The notes under the pieces: model-generated
What the model was told of the DNA's origin: nothing
The model's database searches: none
The model's input: the letters and a program-made list of their open reading frames with translations, nothing else
Origin: Rathayibacter sp. VKM Ac-2857
GTDB taxonomy: Bacteria > Actinomycetota > Actinomycetes > Actinomycetales > Microbacteriaceae
Direction of reading: 5' to 3'
Length of the DNA stretch: 64,000 bases
Assembly: GCF_013205025.1 (NCBI RefSeq)
Contig: NZ_JABMLE010000005.1
Span: 62,001-126,000 of the forward strand
In this document: piece after piece, positions 1-9,204 of the stretch
Position numbering within the stretch: position 1 is the first letter of the stretch
Layout: each line of letters starts with the position of its first letter
Translations under genes and position numbers: made by a program

Positions 1-904
1 CGGCGGGCAGCTCCTCGGCTGTCGGGAGGAAGTCGCCGGTCTCCGAGAACCAGTCGGTGAGGAACAGCGCGTCCAGCGCCAGAGCGGAGGGCCCCTCGAG
101 CCGGATCATCAGGTCCTTCCAGTGCAGCCCGCGGCGGATGTTGTCCGGCTTGTTGTAGCTGTCGTCGACCATGTTCTGCGAGCCGGTGAAGGCGAGGCCT
201 CCGTCCACGACGACGATCTTCCGGTGGTTGCGCAGGTCGGGGCGGCGCCACGAGCCGCGGAATGGACGGAACGGCAGCATCTCCTGGAAGGGGACCCCGT
301 TCTCCTCGAGCCACCGCCGGGTGGCGGGTCCGAGCGGATTGCGGATCGTCGCCCAGTGGTCGTAGAGGACGCGGACGTCCACGCCGCGATTGTGCGCGGC
401 CAGGAGGGCGTCGAAGAAGGGCCCGGTGGTCTCGTCGCGCGCCAGGATGTAGAACTCCACGTGCACGAACCGCTTGGCCGCGCCGACGGCGTCGGCCATC
501 GCCCTGACGGAGGCGAGGTAGTCGGGGAGCAGTGTCACGTCGTTGCCCCCCAGCAACGGCATCGAGCCCAGACGGCGATTGAGGTGCACCACGGACGGCA
601 GCCAGCTGGGCGCCGGGTCGGTCGAGGAAGCAGTGTCGAGGGACGGGACGTCCTCGGTCACCTGGACGAAGAGGGCGTTGACGTCGCGCTGCTTGTCGCG
701 ACGATCCTGCGGGAGCCGGGTGCTGCCGAGCACCGCGTAGAGGATGCTGCCCGGGATCGGCGCGACGAAGATCGCCATCAGCCAGGCCATCGCCGAGCTC
801 GGGCGCGTGTTGCGGGGCACGGTGACGACGGCCGTCAGCCGGATCAGGACATCCACGACGAGGACGACGGCAGGAACGGTCTTGAGCAGCGCACGCCAGT
901 TCAT
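1..904 (-). CDS. cls: cardiolipin synthase / phospholipase D family protein (partial, 3' end outside window)
   Basis: The minus strand from ATG at 904 stays open to the window edge (301 codons). The N-terminus has two hydrophobic helices, as in the membrane-anchoring PLD nuclease N-terminal domain. About residues 150-190 form the first half of a PLDc fold. A clear HKD motif follows near residue 226 (HRKIVVVD, that is HxKxxxxD), then GSQN and the stretch HWKDLMIRLEGP, which is typical of bacterial cardiolipin synthases. The second HKD motif must lie beyond base 1. Family members condense two phosphatidylglycerols, or PG with another donor, into cardiolipin at the membrane. The gene starts 29 bases after the GH2 gene ends and has no strong ribosome site, so it may be read through from that gene. 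Confidence 0.85.
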   Translation of the reverse strand, partial: MNWRALLKTVPAVVLVVDVLIRLTAVVTVPRNTRPSSAMAWLMAIFVAPIPGSILYAVLGSTRLPQDRRDKQRDVNALFVQVTEDVPSLDTASSTDPAPSWLPSVVHLNRRLGSMPLLGGNDVTLLPDYLASVRAMADAVGAAKRFVHVEFYILARDETTGPFFDALLAAHNRGVDVRVLYDHWATIRNPLGPATRRWLEENGVPFQEMLPFRPFRGSWRRPDLRNHRKIVVVDGGLAFTGSQNMVDDSYNKPDNIRRGLHWKDLMIRLEGPSALALDALFLTDWFSETGDFLPTAEELPA

Positions 905-933
905 CGGACGAGTATGCCGGTCGGTCCAGCGCG

Positions 934-3402
934 TCAGGAGAAGACGAGCTCGGTCGAGACGCTGCCGTGGCGCCGAGAGGTCGCCGTCAGCGTGACGACA
1001 CCCGCCTGCCGGGTCGCGCGGAGGACCGCCAGCGCGCGACCGTAGTAGGTGCGGTGCCGATCGTCGGCGAAGGACTCCTCGGTCGCGGGCACTCCACTGC
1101 CGAAGCCGGCGAGCGTGGCGGGACCGTCGACCGCGAGGGTGACGAGATCGTCCGCGAGGGACTCGACCACGCCGTCGGCGTCGGCGATCTCGACGTTCAC
1201 GTAGGCCAGGTCGCCGCCGTCGGCGGAGAAGTCCGTGCGTTCGGGTCGCAGCACCAGGCGCAGCGGTCCGCGAGCGGATCGCAGTCGGCCCTCGAGGGGG
1301 CGCGCCCCGGCGCTCCGCCCCACCGCGACCAGCTCGCCCGGACGGTACGGGACCTGGAAGCGCGCGAGGAATCCGTGCGCCGCACCCGCCTTGCGCGTGC
1401 CGATCCTCCTCCCGTTCAGGAGCAGATCGACCTCCTCTGAGGAGGAGTAGACCTCGACGTGGGCCCGCTCGCCGTCCCGACCCCGCCACGACCAGCTGCT
1501 GATCGCGTCGCTCGCACGCCAGGCCGCCTTCGCCACGGGCTTCCCGGAGACGTCGAGCGGGCGGACCGCGATCTGCGGCCGCTGCTCCGTCCCCCACGCG
1601 GCCTGCGAGAGCAGGGCGCCGGCGCCGGGGATCCCGGTGATGTCGAGAGAGCCGGATCCGCTCGTGAGGTGCGGATACGCCTTCATCAGCCACGCGAGCC
1701 GTGTTCCGTAGGTCCAGTGGCCGATGCCGACCTCGCCGAGATAGTCCCAGCCGGCCCAGACGAAGTCGCCGATCACGTTCGGCAGGCTCTCGACGAGAGG
1801 CCAGACCGCCGCGATGTCGCCCGGCTTCTCCTCGGTCCCGAGCACGATGCGGGAGGGATGCGCCTCGGCGTCCTTGCGCCACCGGTTGGCACCGTAGTTG
1901 TATCCCGCGACGTCGAGGACGTCGAAGACACCCCTGGTCGCGCGATCGGCGAAGGGCGTCACGGCGACGGTCTTCATGATCGGGCCCGCGAACTGCATCG
2001 AGATGTTGAAGGCGGTGCTGCTCATCGGGGCCTGCGCGCTCTCGCCCTCCCGGGGCGGCGCGGCATCCTTCTTGCCGAGTGCGTTGAGCGTCAGGTTGAC
2101 ACCCGCGGTCACCGGCCGCGTCCCGTCCAGGGAGTGGACGAGGTCCCGCATCGAACGGGCGAGCTCGATGCCGGCGCGCGACATGGTCTCACTGTTCTCG
2201 TTGCTGATCGAGAGCATGATGACGCTCGCCCGGTTCCGGTCGCGAAGAGTCAGCGCCTCGAGGTCCGCCTGCCAGTCCTCCATGAACCGGCGCGAGTCGT
2301 CGAAGGGGGTCTTCGGATTCCACCAGACGTCGGTCGTCTCGTCGATAGCGTAGAGGCCGACCTCGTCGCAGGCGTCGATCATCGCGCGCGACAGAGGATT
2401 GTGCGCGCTGCGGATCGCGTTGAAGCCGTTCTCCTTCAGGAGCCCGGCTCGGCGGAGTTCGGCGGCGGGAAGCGCCACGGAGCCGATGACCCCGTTGTCG
2501 TGGTGCACGTTCGCTCCGCGCAGCAGGACGGGCTCGTCGTTGACCAGGAGCCCGCGTTGCGCATCGAGGGCGAAGATGCGCAGCCCGATCCGGTGCTCCT
2601 GCGCGTCGACGACCGCCTCGCCGACGCGCAGCACGACTCGGCAGACGTACAGATGCGGATCCTCCGCCGACCAGAGCCGCGAGTCGGGGATCGCGAGAGC
2701 GAGGCGGGACGAGGTGCCGTCGGTCGTGGCGTGCGCACGGGCGACCACGGCACCCGCGTCGGCGATCTCGACGTCGACGCGCACGCCGGCGCGATCGGCG
2801 TTCGCGAAGGCGACATCGATGTCGACGGTCGCCGTGTCGGCGATCCCGGTGGTGCGGATCCGCACTCCGTGCGGGCCGAGGGTGATCGGTCCGCGCACCT
2901 GCAGGGCGACCGCGCGGTGCAGGCCCGAACCGACGTACCAGCGACTGCTCGGCTGCTCGCTGGTGTCCGCCACGACCTCGATCTCGTTCTCCTCGCCGGG
3001 GCGCAGCACGTCGGTGACGTCGACCTCGAGCTCGCGGTAGGCGTTGGAGGAACCGCCGACGCGAACGCCGTTGACCGCGATGGTGGAGACGCGGGCGATC
3101 CCCTCGAAACGCAGGAGCACGCGCTCCTCCCGCTCGACACCGCTCAGAGTCCAGCGCTTGCGGTAGACGTACCGGCCTCCGGGGAAGTACGCCCCGTTGA
3201 AACCGCTCGGAGCGTCCGGGCGCCGGGTCTCCGAGATCATCGCGTCGTGAGGGACTTCCACGGCCATCGGCGCGGCCCCCGCCCGCTCCACGCTCCAGCC
3301 GCCGGTGAAGGGGTGCCAGGCGAACCGCCCGGTGCCGTTCTCGTCACGGGAGGTGAGGTCGTACTCGACGGCGGAGCGCACGTCACCGGACTCGGGGGTC
3401 AC
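934..3402 (-). CDS. glycoside hydrolase family 2 beta-galactosidase
   Basis: This 822-residue GH2 enzyme has a sugar-binding jelly-roll domain (about 1-170), an immunoglobulin-like domain, and a TIM barrel (about 270-560). C-terminal beta domains resemble the DUF4982 and Ig-like modules of actinobacterial beta-galactosidases. The acid/base glutamate is expected in SISNEN (about residue 402) and the nucleophile in VLGTEE (about 521). No signal peptide is seen, so it should act in the cytosol on imported galactosides. The GTG at 3402 is chosen because GGAGG lies eight bases upstream (3411-3415). The open frame continues upstream to 3519 but with unlikely sequence. Neighbouring rhamnosidase, acetylesterase and transporter genes suggest plant glycan side chains as substrate. 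The exact glycosidic specificity cannot be read from sequence. Confidence 0.85.
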   Translation of the reverse strand: MTPESGDVRSAVEYDLTSRDENGTGRFAWHPFTGGWSVERAGAAPMAVEVPHDAMISETRRPDAPSGFNGAYFPGGRYVYRKRWTLSGVEREERVLLRFEGIARVSTIAVNGVRVGGSSNAYRELEVDVTDVLRPGEENEIEVVADTSEQPSSRWYVGSGLHRAVALQVRGPITLGPHGVRIRTTGIADTATVDIDVAFANADRAGVRVDVEIADAGAVVARAHATTDGTSSRLALAIPDSRLWSAEDPHLYVCRVVLRVGEAVVDAQEHRIGLRIFALDAQRGLLVNDEPVLLRGANVHHDNGVIGSVALPAAELRRAGLLKENGFNAIRSAHNPLSRAMIDACDEVGLYAIDETTDVWWNPKTPFDDSRRFMEDWQADLEALTLRDRNRASVIMLSISNENSETMSRAGIELARSMRDLVHSLDGTRPVTAGVNLTLNALGKKDAAPPREGESAQAPMSSTAFNISMQFAGPIMKTVAVTPFADRATRGVFDVLDVAGYNYGANRWRKDAEAHPSRIVLGTEEKPGDIAAVWPLVESLPNVIGDFVWAGWDYLGEVGIGHWTYGTRLAWLMKAYPHLTSGSGSLDITGIPGAGALLSQAAWGTEQRPQIAVRPLDVSGKPVAKAAWRASDAISSWSWRGRDGERAHVEVYSSSEEVDLLLNGRRIGTRKAGAAHGFLARFQVPYRPGELVAVGRSAGARPLEGRLRSARGPLRLVLRPERTDFSADGGDLAYVNVEIADADGVVESLADDLVTLAVDGPATLAGFGSGVPATEESFADDRHRTYYGRALAVLRATRQAGVVTLTATSRRHGSVSTELVFS

Positions 3403-3539
3403 GCCGCCACCTCCGGATCGCGCTCGGCCGATCGCCCCGTGACCGGGACAGGCCGCCCCGTGCTCCTGCGGATCATGCGCAACTCCTTCGTCGTCGACAG
3501 CTCGGCGGTCTCCGGCCACGTGCGCGGAGACAGCTCTTC

Positions 3540-3568
3540 AGAATTTCAGAGCAGAGCTAATATTTCAA
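3540..3568 (-). promoter_or_regulatory. candidate promoter of the GH2 gene
   Basis: Read on the minus strand, TTGAAA (3563-3568) and AATTCT (3540-3545) are separated by exactly 17 bases in a locally AT-rich stretch. They lie about 140 bases before the GH2 start. This is a match to a housekeeping-sigma promoter by eye only. Confidence 0.35.
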
Positions 3569-3614
3569 GTGACTGCACGCCGTGCCGATTGATGAAACGC
3601 GGCGCTCCGACGCC

Positions 3615-4889
3615 TCAGGGTCGGAGCCCCTTGTCCGCCAGCCAGTTCTCCACGATCGTGTTGCGGATCTGCCCGCCCAACGAGTCGGGGTCCTGCCCGA
3701 AGCCGTGGTAGGCGAACGGGATCTCCGCCAGCGTCGCGTCGACGCCGGCCTGCAGCGCTCGGGCGATCAGGCCCCGATTGCCCTCCGCCGGAACGACGTC
3801 GTCGCGCTCGGGCTGGACGATCAGGGTCGGGGGCGTCTTTGCCGAGAGATAGGTCCAGGGCGAGACGACGACCAGCCGGTCGCGCATCGCCTCCGGTGCG
3901 CCGCCGAGGAAGTCGCGCACGAACTGCTGCGGGCTGCTCCCGAGCGGAACGGCGCCGTGGGCGTCCGCGTGGGAGAGGTCCCCGATCGGAGAGGCGGTCG
4001 CGACGGCGTCCGGCACCGGGACGGATCCGAGCGCGGGGCACGACGTGGTCGCGGAGTCGACGGCCGAGGACCATCCGAGCAGCAGCGCGAGATGACCGCC
4101 GGCGGAGTCGCCCAGCACAGCCAAGCGGCGGGGATCGGCTCCGGCCTCACTGGCGCGACGAGCGGTCCAGCTCAGGGCGCAGCCGACATCGGCGGGAGCG
4201 TCGTCCCAGGCGGGGTCCGAGGAGTCGCCCCGGCGATGGTCGACGGTCACGACGAACCAGCCCCTGCTCGCATACCAGCGAGCGGTCGCATCGGAGGACT
4301 CCGCCGACGCGCCCATCAGGTCTCCACCCGCGATCTGCATCAGCACCGGCGCATCGGCTGCGGCGGCGGGCTCGAAGACCCGAGCCTCCAGCGACCGACC
4401 CTCGACCGTGGCGTAGGCGGTGATCTCGTCCGGGCCGCGCGAGGGCGCCGCCCCCGCCACCGCACGGGCCAGATCCACCGAGCCGCCCGACGGCCCCGCC
4501 GATCCGACGAGAGCACCGGTGATCGCCGTCGAGAGGACCAGGGCGACAGCGACGATCGCGGTGGACAGTCCCGTGACCACGGGGCGATGGCCGGCGCACC
4601 AGATCGGTATGCAGAGGATCGCCGCGACGACGGAGACGAGGACCAGCTGCGGTCCGACGGATGCCCAGACGAGAGCCGCGGTCATCGTGACGACGTTCGT
4701 CCGGGGCGGGAGCCCGTTGCCCAGTGCGAGAACCGCGACGAGCGCGCCGAGCGCGAAGGCGACGATCGCCGCGGCTGTGCGCCATCCGAGGAGACGGCGC
4801 GAGCGCAGGAGTCGTCTCGAGCGGAGCCTCGTCACGGACGTCCGCGTCGACTCGGTCTCGGAGGCGCCCTGCAGCCCGCTCGCGTTCAT
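3615..4889 (-). CDS. membrane-anchored alpha/beta-hydrolase, paralog 1 of 3
   Basis: This 424-residue protein has a basic N-terminus, about three hydrophobic helices (residues 37-60, 75-97 and 105-130) and a C-terminal alpha/beta-hydrolase domain, probably outside the membrane. The nucleophile elbow is GDSAGG, and the acid and base are expected in QPERDD and YHGF. It is clearly homologous along its whole length to the hydrolases at 9205 and 14813, including the sequence around WDxAPADVxCALSW. Unlike them it has lost the oxyanion-hole HGGGW motif and reads IAGGDLMG there. Activity is therefore less certain. Substrate is unknown; esters of acetylated or acylated glycans would fit the neighbours. 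A perfect palindrome lies 49 bases upstream of the start. Confidence 0.8.
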   Translation of the reverse strand: MNASGLQGASETESTRTSVTRLRSRRLLRSRRLLGWRTAAAIVAFALGALVAVLALGNGLPPRTNVVTMTAALVWASVGPQLVLVSVVAAILCIPIWCAGHRPVVTGLSTAIVAVALVLSTAITGALVGSAGPSGGSVDLARAVAGAAPSRGPDEITAYATVEGRSLEARVFEPAAAADAPVLMQIAGGDLMGASAESSDATARWYASRGWFVVTVDHRRGDSSDPAWDDAPADVGCALSWTARRASEAGADPRRLAVLGDSAGGHLALLLGWSSAVDSATTSCPALGSVPVPDAVATASPIGDLSHADAHGAVPLGSSPQQFVRDFLGGAPEAMRDRLVVVSPWTYLSAKTPPTLIVQPERDDVVPAEGNRGLIARALQAGVDATLAEIPFAYHGFGQDPDSLGGQIRNTIVENWLADKGLRP

Positions 4890-4937
4890 GATGCCCTTCG
4901 GTCAAGGAGTGCCGCATCAGGATACTTATGAGACGAC

Positions 4938-4951
4938 GTCTAAATTTAGAC
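4938..4951. promoter_or_regulatory. operator-like palindrome before hydrolase paralog 1
   Basis: GTCTAAATTTAGAC is a perfect 14-base palindrome 49 bases upstream of the ATG at 4889. The same half-site, GTCTAAAT, makes an inverted repeat before paralog 2 (9153-9171), and GTCTAA recurs before paralog 3. This points to one shared regulator, which has not been identified. Confidence 0.55.
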
Positions 4952-5065
4952 TAACTCCACGATCTGGGCCGGGGCTGGGAGAGGCGCGCCTCGAGCCGGA
5001 CGCGCCGCCGCACACACCCCCGGCCCGCCCTCCGACTTCCGCGGTCGAAGAGCGGGCCGAGAGGG

Positions 5066-6346
5066 TCAGGTCCGCTGCAGCGGCCGCTCGGCCGCTTCGG
5101 TGTCGAACTCGTTGTGCTGGTCGCGCGTCTTGAACACGGCGTAGGCGGTCACGACCCCGATCGCGGCGAAGAGCGCGAGCAAAGCGTAGAGCAGGGAGGG
5201 TCCCCCCGCGCCGGCGATCGACGGAGTGAAGGCGGCGAGGATCGCGGCGAACAGCCGCGCGACCGCGATGATCGCGCCCTGCGCCGTCGTGCGGAGGAGT
5301 GTCGGGAACTGCTCCTGGGTCCAGATCTTCATGATCGCCTCGAACGCGAAGATGGAGCCGCCGAGGACCACGATCCCCGCGATGAACGAAGTGAGGAAGG
5401 AGTAGCCGAAGACGACGGGGATCAGCAGTCCGACGATCCAGAGGACGCCTCCCGCGGTGAAGTAGGTGAACCGCTTGGGCGAGTCCGCGATCTTCATGAA
5501 CCAGAGGATCCCGATCACCGCCAGCGGGAGGACGGGGAGACCGATCAGGGCGGCGGTCGCGATGTCGACGTCGGTGAAGTTGACCAGGAGATAGGTGCCG
5601 AACTGGCCGCCCGTGTTGGCGGCGAGGTTCGTGAAGGCGTAGAAGACGACCAGACCGAGGAACGGCGTCAGATAGGGCTGCCGGAGCAGCTCGCGCACTC
5701 CGGACCGAGCCGCGCGGACCGTGGAGACGCCGGCACGGCGCTCGTCTCGAGCAGCCCTCCAGCTGTCCGATTCGGGCACGCCCAGCCGCGCGACCATGAC
5801 GACGGTCGCCACCACGGCGATGTGGCCGAAGAGCATCTGGCCACCGAAACGACCCAGCCCGGCCGCCAGCACTCCGAGGCCGCCGGCGACGATGGATCCG
5901 ACCAGCCACAGCAGGTTGGAGAGACTGAGGATCTTCCCTCGGTTCGAGTCGTCCGCCGCCTCGGAGATCGTCGAGAGGGACACGGGGAGGTCGGCCCCGG
6001 TCGCGAGACCGAGGAGGATCGCACCGATGATCACCAGTGGGAAGGAATCGGCGAGCACGAGGACGACGGCTCCGACGATGATCGCGAGCATTGTGACCGT
6101 GAAGACGGGGCGGCGTCCGAAGCGGTCCCCGAGGCGTCCACCGGTGACCGCGCCCACTGCGATGCCGAGCGTCAGGGCGCCCGACGCGAGACCGATCTGC
6201 TCCGGAGTGATCCCGAGCGCCTGCTGGTAGATCACCATCGCGGTGCTGAAGCTCACGATGGCGGCGGCGTCGATGTACGAGGCCATCCCCGCGATCACAC
6301 CCACTCGCCAGGGACCCGGCGCGCGCCGACTCGTCTTCTCGTTCAT
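5066..6346 (-). CDS. MFS transporter, probable sugar or sugar-acid importer
   Basis: This 426-residue protein has about twelve membrane helices. The MFS signature between helices 2 and 3 reads GGRLGDRFGRRP. The ATG at 6346 has AGGAGA six bases upstream, which fixes the start. The family moves small solutes by proton symport or antiport. Lying between a GH78 rhamnosidase and the GH2 galactosidase on the same strand, it most likely imports the sugar or oligosaccharide released outside, but the substrate cannot be read. A very strong hairpin at 6430-6472 separates it from the rhamnosidase gene, so it is probably transcribed from its own promoter in the 83 bases between. Confidence 0.85.
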   Translation of the reverse strand: MNEKTSRRAPGPWRVGVIAGMASYIDAAAIVSFSTAMVIYQQALGITPEQIGLASGALTLGIAVGAVTGGRLGDRFGRRPVFTVTMLAIIVGAVVLVLADSFPLVIIGAILLGLATGADLPVSLSTISEAADDSNRGKILSLSNLLWLVGSIVAGGLGVLAAGLGRFGGQMLFGHIAVVATVVMVARLGVPESDSWRAARDERRAGVSTVRAARSGVRELLRQPYLTPFLGLVVFYAFTNLAANTGGQFGTYLLVNFTDVDIATAALIGLPVLPLAVIGILWFMKIADSPKRFTYFTAGGVLWIVGLLIPVVFGYSFLTSFIAGIVVLGGSIFAFEAIMKIWTQEQFPTLLRTTAQGAIIAVARLFAAILAAFTPSIAGAGGPSLLYALLALFAAIGVVTAYAVFKTRDQHNEFDTEAAERPLQRT

Positions 6347-6429
6347 GTCTTCTCCTTCGAAGCGACCGGGATCCCGGCGATGGTGGTGGGGTGGTTCAGG
6401 TGATGTGGGTGGTGTCGATCGGGACGAGG

Positions 6430-6472
6430 GAGTGCGGGTGCCGCAGGAGCCGCTCCTGCGGCACCCGCACTC
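6430..6472 (-). terminator. 20-base perfect stem-loop at the rhamnosidase stop codon
   Basis: Arms 6430-6449 and 6453-6472 are perfectly complementary over 20 bases, with a 3-base loop (ccg). On the minus strand the stem begins inside the TGA stop codon of the GH78 gene (6471-6473). No U-tract follows, which is usual for actinobacterial hairpin terminators. It should insulate the MFS gene from the rhamnosidase transcript. Confidence 0.8.
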
Positions 6473-8987
6473 AGCGGGACGCGTCGTTGCCGGCGTCGAG
6501 CGCGGCCTGGAGCGCGTCCTCCGCGCCGGGCAGGCCGGCGGGCAGGACCTTCAGCATGTCCGCGATCGAGAGGCCGTCGAACTGGGAGCCGGCCGCCGCG
6601 ACGGGGATGCCGGGGTAGTGGATCCGCATGACCTCGAGGATCGCGTCCCAGACCTGCGGGGCGTCCTTCCTGAGGCGTCCGAGAGGGGTGTCCGTGGTGA
6701 GCAGGGGGCGTCCGCCGTAGCCGGTCGGGTCCGAGTACCGCCACGAGTGCGATCCGGGACCGACCTCCTCGGTCAGGCCGTCGGGATGCAGCGGCAGCAC
6801 GACCGTCGCGCTGGTGCCCTGGGGAACCGTCAGCTCGACGGAGACCTCGCCGCCCTCCGCCCTCCATACGATCTCCGCCCGTCCGTGCGGAGTCTCGTGC
6901 GCCGTTCGCGCCCAGGTGAGCTCGCCCCCGGGCTGGGGTGCGACCCGGAAGCGCCGCCAGCCGGGCTCGGTCCGCTGGAGCCCCCCGACGACGCGGTGGA
7001 GCCAGTCCGCGACGGCGCCGAGGGCGTAGTGGTTGAGCGAGGTCATCCCGGTGGAATTGAGCGAGCCGTCGGGCAGGACCGCGTCCCAGCGCTCCCAGAT
7101 CGTGGTAGCTCCCATGGTGAGGGGGTAGAGGAACGACGGCGCCTCGGTCTGCTGCAGCAGTGCGTACGCCTCCTTCAGGTGACCCGTGAGGGTCAGCGCG
7201 TCGGTGAGCAGAGGGGTGCCGGCGAAGCCGGTCGAGATCCGGTAGCCGGCTTTGGCCACGATCGCGGCGAGCTGCTCACCGGCACGCCGCTTCTGCTCTC
7301 CGTCGAGGATCTCGAAGGTGATGGCGAGGGCATAGGCCGTGGCTGTCTCGTTCACCAGTCGCCCCGACTCCGCGACGTACTCGCGGCGGAACGCCGTCGT
7401 CACCCGCTCGTGGAGTGCGCGGAAGCGCTTCTCGTCCTCCACCTCGCCGAGCAGCCCCGCGGTGTCCGCCATCTCACGAGTCGTCTTGACCAGGTAGGCC
7501 GAGGCGACCAGGTACCGGTCGGTCTTGCCGTCGGACGGGTTGGTGGACGGCGCGTCGGGGTCGAGCCAGTCCCCGAACTGGAAGCCGGAGCTCCAGAGAC
7601 CGCCCTCGTCGAGCTGCCCCTCGACCTCGACGACGAAGCTCGTCATCGACTCGTAGCTCGAGCGCAGGATCTCCAGGTCGCCGTACTCCTGGAAGAGGAC
7701 CCAGGGCAGGCTCACCGCGACGTCGCTCCACAGCGCGGTCGCCGTCGAGGGAGCGGCCAGAACGGTCGGGACGATCCAGGGGACCGTCCCGGCCTGCTTC
7801 TGCTCGATCGCCAGGTCCTTCAACCACGATCCAAGAACGCCGCGGACGTCGTAGAGGTACGCGGCGGTGGGGGCGAAAGCGTTGATGTCGCCGGTCCAGC
7901 CCAGCCGCTCGTCGCGCTGGGGGCAATCGGTGGGGATGCCGACGAAGTTGCCCCGCATCGACCAGACCGTGTTCTGGTGGAGCTTGGTGACGAGAGGATC
8001 GGAGGTCTCGAACCAGCCTGTGCGCGCCATGTCGCTGTGGACGACGACCGCTCTCAGCGCGTCCTCGGTGAGCGTCCCGGGCCAGCCCTCGACCTGCACG
8101 TAGCGGAATCCGTGGAAGGTGAATTCGGGCTGCCACGACTCCTCCGCCCCGCCGCGCAGCGTGTAGCGGTCGGTGGCCTCCGCGAGCCGGAGCGTCTCGA
8201 ACTCGGGCTCCCCCTGAGGGGTGAGGAGCTCCACATGGCGGAGGGTGACTGTCCTGCCCGCCTCCCCGGTCACAGTGAGCCGAACCCATCCCGAGAGGAT
8301 CTGCCCGAAGTCGACGATGGTCGCGCCGGCGGGACTGGTCGTGATCGAGACGGGTGCGATCTCCTCGATGCGGCGGATGGGCGGAGGCACGTCCTCCTCG
8401 AGCGAGGCGAGGTCCCACTCGAACGACTGCGCGGGCGCCCACGCCGAATCGTCGAAACCGGGTGAGTCCCAGCCGTCGGTCTCGAGGCGGGCGTCGTAGT
8501 CCTCGCCCGCGTAGACGCCGTTGGCGCGGACCGCTCCGCTCCCCACGCGGAACGAGTCGTCGGAGCCGACGACCTCGATGCGGTCGGCGTAGGCCAGCTC
8601 GAGACGGACCCAGAGGGCGGGGCGGTCGGCCCAGATCGCGCGGTTCAGCTCCCACGTGAGGGGTCCCACCGCCCAGCCCTCACCGACGACGGCGCCGAGG
8701 GCGTTTGGCCCGGTGCGGACCGACCCGCTCACGTCGTAGCTGCTCACCAGGACGCGATTCGCGTACGACGTCCAGCCGGGTGCCAGCACCTCGTCGCCGA
8801 CACGAGCCCCGTTGAGCGAGGGCACGACGATCCCGAGGGCGGTGATCTTGAGCGTGGCGCTGAGCAGTCCGGGCTCGACCACGAACTCCTTGCGGAAGTA
8901 CACCGCGGGCGTGTCGGACGTGGACGGCTCACCCGCACTGATGAAGGCGGGGTGGTCGACCTGCGACGCCCTGGTCGTTTCCGTCAT
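6471..8987 (-). CDS. alpha-L-rhamnosidase, GH78
   Basis: This 838-residue enzyme releases terminal alpha-L-rhamnose from rhamnogalacturonan side chains, flavonoid glycosides or similar compounds. Domain order is N-terminal beta-sandwiches (about 1-290), a catalytic six-hairpin (alpha/alpha)6 barrel (about 300-700) and a C-terminal beta domain. The hallmark stretch PTDCPQRDERLGWTGD near residue 360 is diagnostic for GH78 and contains carboxylates of the active site. No secretion signal is present, so it is predicted to be cytosolic. The start at 8987 (MTETTRASQV) is preceded by AAGGAG about ten bases upstream. The frame is open further upstream to 9176 but crosses the divergent promoter. It is divergent from hydrolase paralog 2. 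Confidence 0.9.
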   Translation of the reverse strand: MTETTRASQVDHPAFISAGEPSTSDTPAVYFRKEFVVEPGLLSATLKITALGIVVPSLNGARVGDEVLAPGWTSYANRVLVSSYDVSGSVRTGPNALGAVVGEGWAVGPLTWELNRAIWADRPALWVRLELAYADRIEVVGSDDSFRVGSGAVRANGVYAGEDYDARLETDGWDSPGFDDSAWAPAQSFEWDLASLEEDVPPPIRRIEEIAPVSITTSPAGATIVDFGQILSGWVRLTVTGEAGRTVTLRHVELLTPQGEPEFETLRLAEATDRYTLRGGAEESWQPEFTFHGFRYVQVEGWPGTLTEDALRAVVVHSDMARTGWFETSDPLVTKLHQNTVWSMRGNFVGIPTDCPQRDERLGWTGDINAFAPTAAYLYDVRGVLGSWLKDLAIEQKQAGTVPWIVPTVLAAPSTATALWSDVAVSLPWVLFQEYGDLEILRSSYESMTSFVVEVEGQLDEGGLWSSGFQFGDWLDPDAPSTNPSDGKTDRYLVASAYLVKTTREMADTAGLLGEVEDEKRFRALHERVTTAFRREYVAESGRLVNETATAYALAITFEILDGEQKRRAGEQLAAIVAKAGYRISTGFAGTPLLTDALTLTGHLKEAYALLQQTEAPSFLYPLTMGATTIWERWDAVLPDGSLNSTGMTSLNHYALGAVADWLHRVVGGLQRTEPGWRRFRVAPQPGGELTWARTAHETPHGRAEIVWRAEGGEVSVELTVPQGTSATVVLPLHPDGLTEEVGPGSHSWRYSDPTGYGGRPLLTTDTPLGRLRKDAPQVWDAILEVMRIHYPGIPVAAAGSQFDGLSIADMLKVLPAGLPGAEDALQAALDAGNDASR

Positions 8988-9152
8988 GATCGCGGATCTC
9001 CTTGTCTGGATGGCGTGCCTCGCGGCACAGAGCAGAATCCGCTCGTGCGGCTCCGCTATCCCAATAGTCGGGATGCTATACGCATCATTGGAATAACTCC
9101 AACACTCAATCGTCATGCTGGAGAGTCGCCGAGAAGCGTGGAATACGTCCAG

Positions 9153-9171
9153 ATTTAGACCTAGTCTAAAT
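9153..9171. promoter_or_regulatory. operator-like inverted repeat before hydrolase paralog 2
   Basis: ATTTAGAC-CTA-GTCTAAAT has perfect 8-base arms around a 3-base centre. It lies 34 bases before the TTG start of the hydrolase at 9205, in the 217-base region shared with the divergent rhamnosidase gene. It uses the same half-site as the palindrome at 4938-4951. Confidence 0.55.
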
Positions 9172-9204
9172 TGCACCGCACCCCCTCATTTCCAGGAGAC
9201 CCTC

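Noticed and set aside
934-3711. 750-codon plus-strand open frame opposite the GH2 gene
   Set aside because: Its translation is an Arg/Gly/Val-rich mirror of the GH2 codons, typical of antisense shadows in high-GC genomes.
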